Shown here: piece after piece, positions 1 through 4,973 of the stretch
How positions within the stretch are numbered: the first letter of the stretch is position 1
Layout of the letters: each line of letters begins with the position of its first letter
Source of the DNA: an uncultured Collinsella sp.
GTDB lineage: Bacteria; Actinomycetota; Coriobacteriia; Coriobacteriales; Coriobacteriaceae
Assembly (NCBI GenBank): GCA_902494685.1
Contig: CABUUE010000098.1
Coordinates: 1 to 5,917, forward strand
Reading direction: 5' to 3'
Length of the DNA: 5,917 bases
Position numbers and translations under genes: made by a program
The notes under the pieces: model-generated
Told to the model about the DNA's origin: nothing
The model's database searches: none
Seen by the model: the letters and a program-made list of their open reading frames with translations, nothing else

Positions 1-66
1 CGGAGCAAACACCCCGTCTCCCTCGGGGAACTCCTGCGCGCAGTCTTTTCTCGCAGCAAAAAATGA
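1..66 (+). CDS. C-terminal end of an unidentified rightward gene (partial, 5' end outside window)
   Basis: Frame 1 is open from the first base to a TGA at 64-66 and reads RSKHPVSLGELLRAVFSRSKK before the stop. A strong hairpin with a T-tract begins 5 bases after the stop, which is where a gene-end terminator is expected, and the basic Lys-rich ending is a common type of bacterial C-terminus. Most third positions are G or C, as in the real genes nearby. With only 21 residues I do not recognise the family. An open stretch this short could occur by chance in GC-rich DNA, so the support comes mainly from the stop-to-terminator spacing. Confidence 0.5.
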   Translation, partial: RSKHPVSLGELLRAVFSRSKK

Positions 67-71
67 AGTGG

Positions 72-105
72 TGAGGCCCTGGCCGTTTGGTCAGGGCCTC
101 ATTTT
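72..105 (+). terminator. Intrinsic terminator at a convergent gene junction
   Basis: A 13-bp stem pairs 72-84 (TGAGGCCCTGGCC) with 89-101, with a single G-T wobble (82/91) and a GTTT tetraloop. TTTT follows at 102-105, so it reads as a rho-independent terminator on the + strand for the gene ending at 66. It also lies about 38 bases beyond the stop of the leftward LysR gene. In that direction the stem is followed by ccacttc and then six T (63-58), and an extra T6 run (121-116) precedes it. It may therefore work in both directions, more weakly leftward. Confidence 0.85.
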
Positions 106-138
106 GTAAGGAGTCAAAAAAGTCCCGTCCCAGATGAG

Positions 139-1017
139 CTACTTGAGGAGTTGAGCCATGGCGTTGACGAATTTTTGTACTTGGAGGGTTGGCTCGGGCG
201 GATAGTGCAAATAGACCGGCACCTCTCGCCCGCACAGGAACGGCACGCCCACAAAGGCAGGGTGCACGCCCGACCATGCGCCGCAGGTGAGAACCGCGTC
301 GCCCTTTTCCTCGGCCTCATTAAAGAGCGCAAAGTCAAAGCTGTCCACGTCGATCACGTCCACGCCGCCGTCGGCCAAAAGGTCGATGCGCAGGCTGTCC
401 ATGGCGTCGTTGCCGTGGCGCAGTACGCGCAGACGCATACCCTCCAGGTCGGCGACCGTAATGCGACTCTTGCGCGCCAGTGGGCTTGTGCGCGGCAGGT
501 CGATATAAAACGGCACGTTGACAATGCGGAGCTTTTGGCAGGCATCACCCCAGCGTGGGGTAGAAAAACTCGACTGCACCACATCGACCTCGCGGCCCAA
601 GCTGCGCATGACGGATTCGCGCTCGTCATAGAGGTCGCTCACCGGCACGATTTCAAATCGCAACGACGGTTCCAGATCGTGGATGCCCGACCACATCGAC
701 AGCGTTTGGCGCCCTGGGCACATCATCGACACGCCCAGGCGCACAGCACCGCCATCGCCCGCGGCGCGTCGAGCACGGCGCAACGCATCCTCGGACTGGC
801 GCATGATCGAGCGCGCGTCGTCCACCAGCAGCGCGCCGGCCGGCGTCACCTTGACGCCCGAGTGCGAGCGTTCGAACAGCGTGATGCCGAACTCGGCCTC
901 GAAACCCGACACCTGCTTGACGAGCGCCGGAGTCGACACGCGCAATTTTGCCGCCGCACGCGAGAAGCTTCCCAGCTCCGCGGCGGCCGATATGGCCTCA
1001 AGTCGTCGATCGTACAC
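139..1017 (-). CDS. LysR-type transcriptional regulator
   Basis: A cytoplasmic DNA-binding regulator of the LysR family (LTTR), probably the ligand-responsive switch for the divergent dehydrogenase/transporter genes. Counting from the GTG at 1017-1015 it has 292 residues, the normal LTTR size. The N-terminal winged helix-turn-helix spans about residues 6-61. It includes GSFSRAAAKL (16-25), the recognition helix STPALVKQVSGFE (28-40), LFERS (47-51) and VTPAG (57-61). A linker helix follows, then a periplasmic-binding-protein-like effector domain from about residue 85 to the end. Start choice: the GTG at 1017 has GGGAG six bases upstream and gives the usual short LTTR N-terminus. An in-frame ATG at 1050 would add MWPRARKREID but has no visible Shine-Dalgarno, so I prefer GTG. 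The gene is divergent from the SDR gene, the classic LTTR arrangement, and ends in TAG at 141-139. The inducer cannot be predicted. An effector-domain MMCPGR segment near its start is distinctive but has no function I can assign. Confidence 0.93.
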   Translation of the reverse strand: MYDRRLEAISAAAELGSFSRAAAKLRVSTPALVKQVSGFEAEFGITLFERSHSGVKVTPAGALLVDDARSIMRQSEDALRRARRAAGDGGAVRLGVSMMCPGRQTLSMWSGIHDLEPSLRFEIVPVSDLYDERESVMRSLGREVDVVQSSFSTPRWGDACQKLRIVNVPFYIDLPRTSPLARKSRITVADLEGMRLRVLRHGNDAMDSLRIDLLADGGVDVIDVDSFDFALFNEAEEKGDAVLTCGAWSGVHPAFVGVPFLCGREVPVYLHYPPEPTLQVQKFVNAMAQLLK

Positions 1018-1088
1018 GTCAATCTCCCGTTTTCGCGCCCGTGGCCACATAGCGCCACAGGGAGTTGTTTTCGCAGGTCACGCGCTCA

Positions 1089-1119
1089 ATTGAACATAAA
1101 CTGCATCGCACAGTGTAAA
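1089..1119 (-). promoter_or_regulatory. Possible promoter for the LysR gene
   Basis: On the minus strand TTTACA (1119-1114, 5/6 to TTGACA) is followed by TATGTT (1098-1093, 15-base spacer) or TTCAAT (1094-1089, 19-base spacer). Neither spacing is ideal. TAGAAT at 1140-1135 (5/6 to TATAAT) is an alternative -10 with a poor -35. The TTTACA lies inside the imperfect dyad at 1115-1131, which would fit autoregulation. Weak evidence only. Confidence 0.22.
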
Positions 1120-1152
1120 CCTACGGTTAACGCTATTCTAACAAATATGCAA

Positions 1153-1181
1153 TTCACCTGCGCAAATGCAAAGCATACGAT
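1153..1181 (+). promoter_or_regulatory. Candidate promoter for the SDR-MFS-Gfo/Idh operon
   Basis: TTCACC (1153-1158, 4/6 to TTGACA) and TACGAT (1176-1181, 4/6 to TATAAT, with the key TA...T) are separated by exactly 17 bases. Transcription would start near 1188 and give a leader of about 60 bases. One repeat copy (1156-1166) overlaps the -35 element and another (1183-1194) covers the predicted start, which would let a bound regulator act directly. The match is only moderate, as expected for an activator-dependent promoter, and other weak hexamers exist in the region. Confidence 0.35.
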
Positions 1182-1197
1182 AACCTGCGAAAACCAC

Positions 1198-1224
1198 GTG
1201 GGTCGATTAATGGGAACGGCCCAC
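1198..1224 (+). promoter_or_regulatory. Leader hairpin upstream of the SDR ribosome binding site
   Basis: GTGGGTCG (1198-1205) pairs with CGGCCCAC (1217-1224), eight pairs with one G-U, around an 11-base loop. No U-tract follows, so it is not an ordinary terminator. It sits just upstream of a first GGGAGG (1226-1231) and the functional-looking GAAGGGA (1237-1243, 7 bases before the ATG). It could stabilise the message or space the ribosome site. A chance stem cannot be excluded. Confidence 0.3.
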
Positions 1225-1250
1225 CGGGAGGCACAAGAAGGGAAGTTCCT

Positions 1251-2132
1251 ATGAGCAATTGGCTTAAGCTCGAGGGCGATGTTTGCGCCGTGACCGGCGC
1301 ACTCGGCGGTATGGGCGTCGAGATTTGCCGCGAGTTCGCCCGCAACGGCGCCAACGTCGTCCTGCTCGATCTGGACGAGGAAAAGGTCAAGGCCGCAGCC
1401 GCCGACCTCGCCGCCGAGTTTGGCATCCACGCCGAGGGCTACAAGATGAACGCCACCGACGAGGCCGAGGTTCAGGCCGCCGTCGATGCCACCATCGCCA
1501 ACTTCGGCCGTGTCGACGTCCTCGTCAACACCGCCGGTATCCTGCGCTTCGCCGCCATGGAGGACCTGCCGCTCTCCGACTGGAACGAGGTCATCAACGT
1601 CAACCTCACCGGCTACTTCATCACCTCGCAGCGCTTTGGTCGCGAGATGATCAAGGCCGGCCAGGGTCGCCTGGTGCACATCTCGACCGTCGCCAGCCAC
1701 TCTCCCGAGACGTTCTCGGGCGTGTACAGCTCCACCAAGGCCGGCGTCAACATGATGTCCAAGATGCTCGCCGCCGAATGGGGCCCCTACGGCGTGCGCT
1801 CCAACTGCGTCGAGCCCTGCTTCGTTAAGACCCCGATGTCGGCCAACTTCTACGCCGACCCCGAGGTCGAAAAGAGCCGCAGCCGCCTGATCGCCACGCG
1901 CCGCATCGGCGAGGTCAGCGATATCGCCAACGCCGTCATGTTCCTGGCGTCCAAGCGCTCGGACTTTACCACCGGCGACGCCATCAAGGTCGACGGCGGC
2001 TTCTCCAACATGATGGGCGACCTCACCGCCAAGCCCGGCGGCCGTCGCGTCTATGCCGACAACTACCTTAAGAACAAGGGTGTCGAGCTCTGGTCCGATG
2101 AGTCCGGCGTCGCCAAGCCGACTGACCAGTAA
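1251..2132 (+). CDS. Short-chain dehydrogenase/reductase (SDR), classical type, NAD-preferring, with C-terminal extension
   Basis: A cytoplasmic Rossmann-fold oxidoreductase that interconverts a hydroxyl and a carbonyl group using a nicotinamide cofactor. The 293 residues show the cofactor motif TGALGGMG (15-22), Asp40 at the end of strand 2 (favouring NAD over NADP), NTAG (93-96, a variant of NNAG), the structural Asn118 in NVNLTG, and YSSTK with Tyr159 and Lys163. The position 13 residues before Tyr, normally the catalytic Ser, is Thr146 (S-T-V-A). The core ends around DGGFSNM (248-254). A further tail of about 40 residues, rich in charged residues, follows; most classical SDRs stop near 250. 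The ATG has GAAGGGA 7 bases upstream. It is the first gene of the set transcribed away from the LysR gene, followed 65 bases later by the MFS carrier, so it probably acts on the imported compound or a product of it. The substrate is not identifiable; sugar, polyol and hydroxy-acid dehydrogenases all share these motifs. Confidence 0.93.
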   Translation: MSNWLKLEGDVCAVTGALGGMGVEICREFARNGANVVLLDLDEEKVKAAAADLAAEFGIHAEGYKMNATDEAEVQAAVDATIANFGRVDVLVNTAGILRFAAMEDLPLSDWNEVINVNLTGYFITSQRFGREMIKAGQGRLVHISTVASHSPETFSGVYSSTKAGVNMMSKMLAAEWGPYGVRSNCVEPCFVKTPMSANFYADPEVEKSRSRLIATRRIGEVSDIANAVMFLASKRSDFTTGDAIKVDGGFSNMMGDLTAKPGGRRVYADNYLKNKGVELWSDESGVAKPTDQ

Positions 2133-2144
2133 ACCAACCTAACA

Positions 2145-2174
2145 GGGAGGCCCGCGGACACGCCCGTTCCTCCC
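2145..2174 (+). other. Intercistronic hairpin between SDR and MFS genes
   Basis: GGGAGG (2145-2150) pairs with CCTCCC (2169-2174). An inner GCG/CGC (2154-2156 / 2161-2163) closes a GACA loop across an internal loop. No T-run follows, so complete termination is unlikely. It could mask the SD-like GGGAGG or mark an RNA processing or stability site. The MFS start downstream has only a weak purine-rich AGAAAGAG (2186-2193). Confidence 0.35.
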
Positions 2175-2197
2175 CCGTATCGATTAGAAAGAGTCCA

Positions 2198-3454
2198 ATG
2201 GCTTCCACCAACTCCAACAAGGGTCGCGCCGTCGTGCTTTCCGCCGCGTGCGTCACCATGTTCTTCATCAGCTCCATTGCGCTGTATTCCGTCGTGAGCA
2301 AGAACCTGCTCGCCGTCTACCCCGAGTGGTCCAGCGCTCTTACCTGGGCCTTCCCGGTCTTTCAGACCATCATGGCCGTGACGGGCATCTTCGCCGGCCG
2401 CATCTCCGACAAGATCGGCCCGCGCAACGTCGTGATCGCCGCCGCCGTGTGCTACGGCGTGGGCTGGTTCATGTCCGGCACCGTCACCGAGCCATGGCAG
2501 TTCTACCTGTGGTTCTCACTCGTCGCCGCCGTTGGCAACGGCCTGGGCTACAACCCGGCGCTCACCACGGGTCAGAAGTGGTTCATCGACAAGAAGGGTC
2601 TCGCCTCCGGCATTACGCTCGCCGCTTCGACCGCCGGCCCCGCTGTGCTGTCCCCGGTGCTCGCCTCGCTGCTCATCCCGAGCCTGGGCATCTTCGGCGC
2701 CCTTAAGGCGCTCGGCGTCATCTTCTTTGTGACGATCGCCGCCTCCGCCCTGTTCCTGAAGGCCCCCGAGGCAGGTTGGCTGCCCGAGGGCTTCGAGGCC
2801 CCCAAGGGCGGCGCGCACGCCGGCACCTTCGGTGACCTCAACCCGGGCGAGATGGTCAAGACCCCGCGCTTCTGGGTCCTCATCGTCACCTTCGCCTTTG
2901 CCGCCACCGCGGGCACCCTGCTCGTGGGCAAGGTTGCCTCCATCGCCGCCGTCCAGCTCTTCGCCGACCCCACGAGCGCCGCGGCCGTCGCCCTCGGCGG
3001 TGTGGTGGTCTCCGTCAACACCTGCGCCAACTTGGTTGGCCGCCTGTCCTTTGGCCAGATCATCGACAAGCTCGGCGCCTATAAGTCGCTGCTCATCAGC
3101 CTTGTCGTCACCATCATCGCACTCGTCATCATGTCGATGAGCTTTACGCAGAGCATGTTCTTTGTGGCGCTCGCCCTGCTCGGCTTTAGCTTTGGCGCTT
3201 TGCTCGTCATCTACCCACCGCTCACCGGTGGCGCCTTTGGCACCAGCAACATCGGCGTCAACTACGGCATCATGTTTTTGGGTTATGCCGCTTCCACCTG
3301 GATCAGCCAGCCCATCACCGCCGTGCTGTATCACGCCGAGGCCGGCAGCGCCGCCTACCAGCAGTCCTTCTACGGCGCCATTGTGATCGCCGCCATCGCC
3401 GTCGTGCTCACCGTCTACATGATGGTCTCCGACAGCAAGAAGAAGTCCGCCTAG
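2198..3454 (+). CDS. MFS transporter, oxalate/formate antiporter (OFA) type
   Basis: An inner-membrane secondary carrier of 418 residues with about 12 hydrophobic helices and a cytoplasmic loop near the middle. The MFS loop 2-3 signature GRISDKIGPR is at 67-76, and its weaker repeat GQIIDKLG is at 286-293, showing the two six-helix halves. OFA hallmarks are GQKWFIDKKGLASGI (125-139) after helix 4 and KAPEAGWLPEGF (188-199) after helix 6. In the second half Arg282 (GRLSFG) is kept. The position matching the helix 11 Lys of the oxalate carrier OxlT appears to be Tyr363 (NYGIMFLGY), by motif alignment from memory. This argues against oxalate, and perhaps against any dicarboxylate. OFA-type proteins carry a range of small anions, so the substrate is open. 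The ATG at 2198 is followed by a short polar N-terminus (ASTNSNKGR) before helix 1, typical for the family. Its SD is weak, so translation may depend partly on the gene before it. Its place between two dehydrogenases suggests it imports or exchanges their substrate. Confidence 0.92.
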   Translation: MASTNSNKGRAVVLSAACVTMFFISSIALYSVVSKNLLAVYPEWSSALTWAFPVFQTIMAVTGIFAGRISDKIGPRNVVIAAAVCYGVGWFMSGTVTEPWQFYLWFSLVAAVGNGLGYNPALTTGQKWFIDKKGLASGITLAASTAGPAVLSPVLASLLIPSLGIFGALKALGVIFFVTIAASALFLKAPEAGWLPEGFEAPKGGAHAGTFGDLNPGEMVKTPRFWVLIVTFAFAATAGTLLVGKVASIAAVQLFADPTSAAAVALGGVVVSVNTCANLVGRLSFGQIIDKLGAYKSLLISLVVTIIALVIMSMSFTQSMFFVALALLGFSFGALLVIYPPLTGGAFGTSNIGVNYGIMFLGYAASTWISQPITAVLYHAEAGSAAYQQSFYGAIVIAAIAVVLTVYMMVSDSKKKSA

Positions 3455-3462
3455 TTTTACCG

Positions 3463-3493
3463 ATGCGACAAAGGAACAGCCCCTTTGTCGCAT
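3463..3493 (+). repeat. Perfect 12-bp stem-loop between MFS and Gfo/Idh genes
   Basis: ATGCGACAAAGG (3463-3474) and its exact reverse complement (3482-3493) enclose the 7-base loop AACAGCC, extendable by one G-T pair. It starts 8 bases after the MFS stop. No T-tract follows on either strand, so it is terminator-like in stem strength but lacks the release signal. It may be a partial terminator lowering expression of the downstream gene, a 3'-end stabiliser, or a member of a dispersed extragenic palindrome family. The window has only one copy, so the last idea is untested. Confidence 0.6.
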
Positions 3494-3523
3494 TCCACCG
3501 GTCACCAGTATTAAGGAGTCGAA

Positions 3524-4564
3524 ATGTCTGAGCTCAACCCCGTCCGCATTGCCGTTATCGGCGCCGGCGCCATGGGCCGCAACCACATCCGCTTTGTCAC
3601 CGAGGAGCCCGAGGCCGAGCTCGTCGCCATCGCCGACGCCTTTGAGGGCGCCCGCGCCACGGCCGAGGCCGCCGGCGTGCCGTTTTACACCGATCCCGCC
3701 CAGATGATGGACGAGATCAAGCCCGAGGCCGTCATTATCGCCACCCCCAACGACCTGCACCTGGGCGTTGCCCGCGAGGCTGTGAAGCGCAACATCGTGC
3801 CGCTGGTCGAAAAGCCGATCTCCAACGATCTCGAGGATGCCCAGGCCTTCGCCGCCGAGGCCGAGACCGCCGGCGTGCCCGTGCTCGTGGGTCAGCACCG
3901 TCGCCACAACCCCTTCGTCAACAAGGCCAAGGAGATCATCGAGTCCGGCGAGCTGGGCAAGCTTACTGTTTCGAGCTTCCACTACATGATCTATAAGAAT
4001 GACGAGTATTTCGATGTCGAGTGGCGCCGCAAGAAGGGTGCCGGCCCGATCCTGGTCAACCTGGTGCACGACGTCGACCTGCTCCGCTACCTGCTGGGCG
4101 AGCCCGTTGCCGTCCAGGGTATGCAGTCCAGCGCCGCCCGCGGTTTTGAGACCGAGGACTCCGCCGTGGTCAACGTCCGTTTTGCCGATGGCGCGCTCGC
4201 AAGCATGACCATCTCCGACGCCACCGCCAGCCCCTGGAACTGGGAGGCAACCGCTCGCGAGGACCCGCAGTACCGCCCCTTCGACGCCGACGCCTACTTT
4301 ATCGGCGGCACTAAGGGCGCCCTGTCGCTGCCCCGCCTGCACCAGTTCTCCTACGACGGCGCCTCCAACTGGCACAAGCCGCTGCAGATGGAGATTCCGG
4401 CTGTCGACCCGGCACTGCCACACAAGATGCAGCTCAAGCACTTTGTGAAGGTTGTCCGCCGCGAGGTCGAGCCCGTCGTAACCCCCGCCGACAACGTCAA
4501 GACGCTCACGCTTCTCAACGCCATCAAGGAGGCCGCCGAGACCGGCCAGCTCGTCGAGCTGTAA
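3524..4564 (+). CDS. Gfo/Idh/MocA family NAD(P)-dependent oxidoreductase
   Basis: A cytoplasmic dehydrogenase of 346 residues, the usual family size. The N-terminal Rossmann domain (about 1-125) has VIGAGAMGRNH with GxGxxG at 13-18, Asp38 at the end of strand 2 (favouring NAD), ATPNDLH (73-79) and the family's EKP (96-98, with catalytic Lys97). The C-terminal alpha/beta domain carries GQHRRHNP (123-130) and GAGPILVNLVHDVDLLRYLLG (starting at 172). His182 and Asp185 are present, but the position normally holding the catalytic Asp (four before His) is Val178, next to Asn179. This pattern, and SPWNWE further on, look like a distinct branch. I recall it resembling diol dehydrogenases such as CbaC/Pht4 as well as sugar-type enzymes, but cannot verify that. 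The ATG has AAGGAG (3513-3518) five bases upstream. It follows the MFS gene by 69 bases with a stem-loop between. Members oxidise sugars, cyclitols or cyclic diols; the substrate here is unknown. Confidence 0.93.
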   Translation: MSELNPVRIAVIGAGAMGRNHIRFVTEEPEAELVAIADAFEGARATAEAAGVPFYTDPAQMMDEIKPEAVIIATPNDLHLGVAREAVKRNIVPLVEKPISNDLEDAQAFAAEAETAGVPVLVGQHRRHNPFVNKAKEIIESGELGKLTVSSFHYMIYKNDEYFDVEWRRKKGAGPILVNLVHDVDLLRYLLGEPVAVQGMQSSAARGFETEDSAVVNVRFADGALASMTISDATASPWNWEATAREDPQYRPFDADAYFIGGTKGALSLPRLHQFSYDGASNWHKPLQMEIPAVDPALPHKMQLKHFVKVVRREVEPVVTPADNVKTLTLLNAIKEAAETGQLVEL

Positions 4565-4634
4565 TGCCTTAGGGCAGACCGCGGCAAACCCCATGCCGAA
4601 CCCCTCGGTCCGTCACCAATAAGCCCCTCTTCTT

Positions 4635-4670
4635 TGCCCCGCGAGCAGCCTCCTGCCCGCGGGGCATTTT
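4635..4670 (+). terminator. Intrinsic terminator ending the SDR-MFS-Gfo/Idh operon
   Basis: TGCCCCGCG (4635-4643) pairs perfectly with CGCGGGGCA (4658-4666). After one A-C mismatch, GCAG (4645-4648) pairs with CTGC (4653-4656) around a CCTC loop. TTTT follows at 4667-4670. It lies 70 bases beyond the Gfo/Idh stop codon and separates the operon from tex. Confidence 0.85.
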
Positions 4671-4730
4671 GCTACCTTGCCGACGATTTTTCTGAGACGG
4701 GGGCCATTTTGCACCTCAGCCTGATTCGTT

Positions 4731-4892
4731 CGCCACGAAATGGGCCTATCTACTACGTTTAGCCAATCACCCTCAACCATGCCATATTTCCTAAAATCAA
4801 AAGCACAGGTAGACGGCTTGCGTATTTTCTGAAAACCGGGGGATGGTCGACCCATACGGTTCAAACGTAGTAGATAGGTCGTTTTCGTGGCG
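4731..4892. repeat. Large imperfect inverted repeat (30-bp arms, 102-bp spacer)
   Basis: The arms at 4731-4760 and 4863-4892 are reverse complements at 27 of 30 positions. An outer block CGCCACGAAA (10 bp) and an inner block CCTATCTACTACGTTT (16 bp) match exactly, and the differences are confined to the 4 bases between them. Further in, at the same distance from each arm, TCAACCATGCC (left, 4773-4783) and TCGACCATCCC (right, read in reverse complement) match at 9 of 11. The dyad therefore continues into the spacer, and the element looks like two diverged copies of one unit facing each other. It encodes no protein. Candidates are an extragenic palindromic or MITE-like element, or a long RNA hairpin in the tex leader or the operon tail. 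Confidence 0.75.
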
Positions 4893-4920
4893 AGGGCCCA
4901 AAACAGTCTTTTGAAACGGG

Positions 4921-4929
4921 TGGTATCCT
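4921..4929 (+). promoter_or_regulatory. Possible extended -10 promoter for tex
   Basis: TGG-TATCCT (4921-4929) has the TGn extension and the conserved T, A and final T of a -10 element. No good -35 lies 16-18 bases upstream. TTGAAA at 4911-4916 resembles a -35 but its partner at the right spacing is poor. The start would be near 4936, about 38 bases before the tex ATG. Low confidence. Confidence 0.25.
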
Positions 4930-4973
4930 TGGTAGCCCTGTGCTGCAAACGCACCTTAAACGCAAGGAGTCCC

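Larger units (their letters stand above)
1018..1250. promoter_or_regulatory. Divergent control region between the LysR gene and the SDR operon
   Basis: This AT-richer stretch separates the regulator from the operon it probably controls. ACCTGCGAAAAC occurs exactly at 1183-1194 and, inverted, at 1067-1078. A near copy, ACCTGCGCAAA, sits at 1156-1166. An imperfect 7-3-7 dyad, GTAAACC-TAC-GGTTAAC (one mismatched pair), lies at 1115-1131, and its centre (ACCTACG) resembles the same motif. A short palindrome ATGC-AAA-GCAT is at 1166-1176. LTTRs typically bind one site for autorepression and another near the target promoter, so these are candidate binding sites. Which of them is actually bound is not visible. 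Confidence 0.6.
4565..4973. other. 409-bp intergenic region between the Gfo/Idh gene and tex
   Basis: I see no credible gene here. Reading left to right it holds: a C-rich stretch with minor stems (GACCG 4577-4581 with CGGTC 4606-4610; CGGC 4582-4585 with GCCG 4595-4598); the operon terminator (4635-4670); a small CTGAG/CTCAG stem (4692-4696 / 4715-4719); a large inverted repeat (4731-4892); and the tex leader. The region from about 4671 to 4960 is clearly more AT-rich than the flanking genes. Small open frames on the minus strand lack ribosome sites and recognisable protein features. Confidence 0.7.

Noticed and set aside
12..28. CCCCG/CGGGG stem near the left edge
   Set aside because: Only five pairs, lying inside the apparent coding end of the left-edge gene with no T-tract after it; probably incidental.
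151..1254. Long + strand open frame across the LysR gene and the control region
   Set aside because: Its product is His/Arg/Ala-rich with no family motif, whereas the opposite strand encodes an unmistakable LysR regulator. It also runs through the AT-rich regulatory region into the SDR start.
1086..1700. Minus-strand frame overlapping the SDR 5' half and the control region
   Set aside because: Antisense shadow of the SDR gene; no ribosome site and no domain-like sequence.
2516..4594. A very long open frame on the minus strand, antisense to the MFS and Gfo/Idh genes
   Set aside because: It is an antisense shadow created by strong C/G third-position bias. Its product is a low-complexity Gly/Asp/Glu/His/Val-rich string with no recognisable domain, while the + strand genes have clear family motifs.
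4565..4610. Small stems just after the Gfo/Idh stop, considered as a terminator
   Set aside because: Short stems with bulges and no U-tract; the stronger hairpin with TTTT at 4635-4670 is the better terminator.
4731..4892. CRISPR array or insertion sequence
   Set aside because: There are only two repeat units and they are inverted, not direct and regularly spaced. The spacer is 102 bp with no transposase coding, so only a non-autonomous or palindromic element is tenable.
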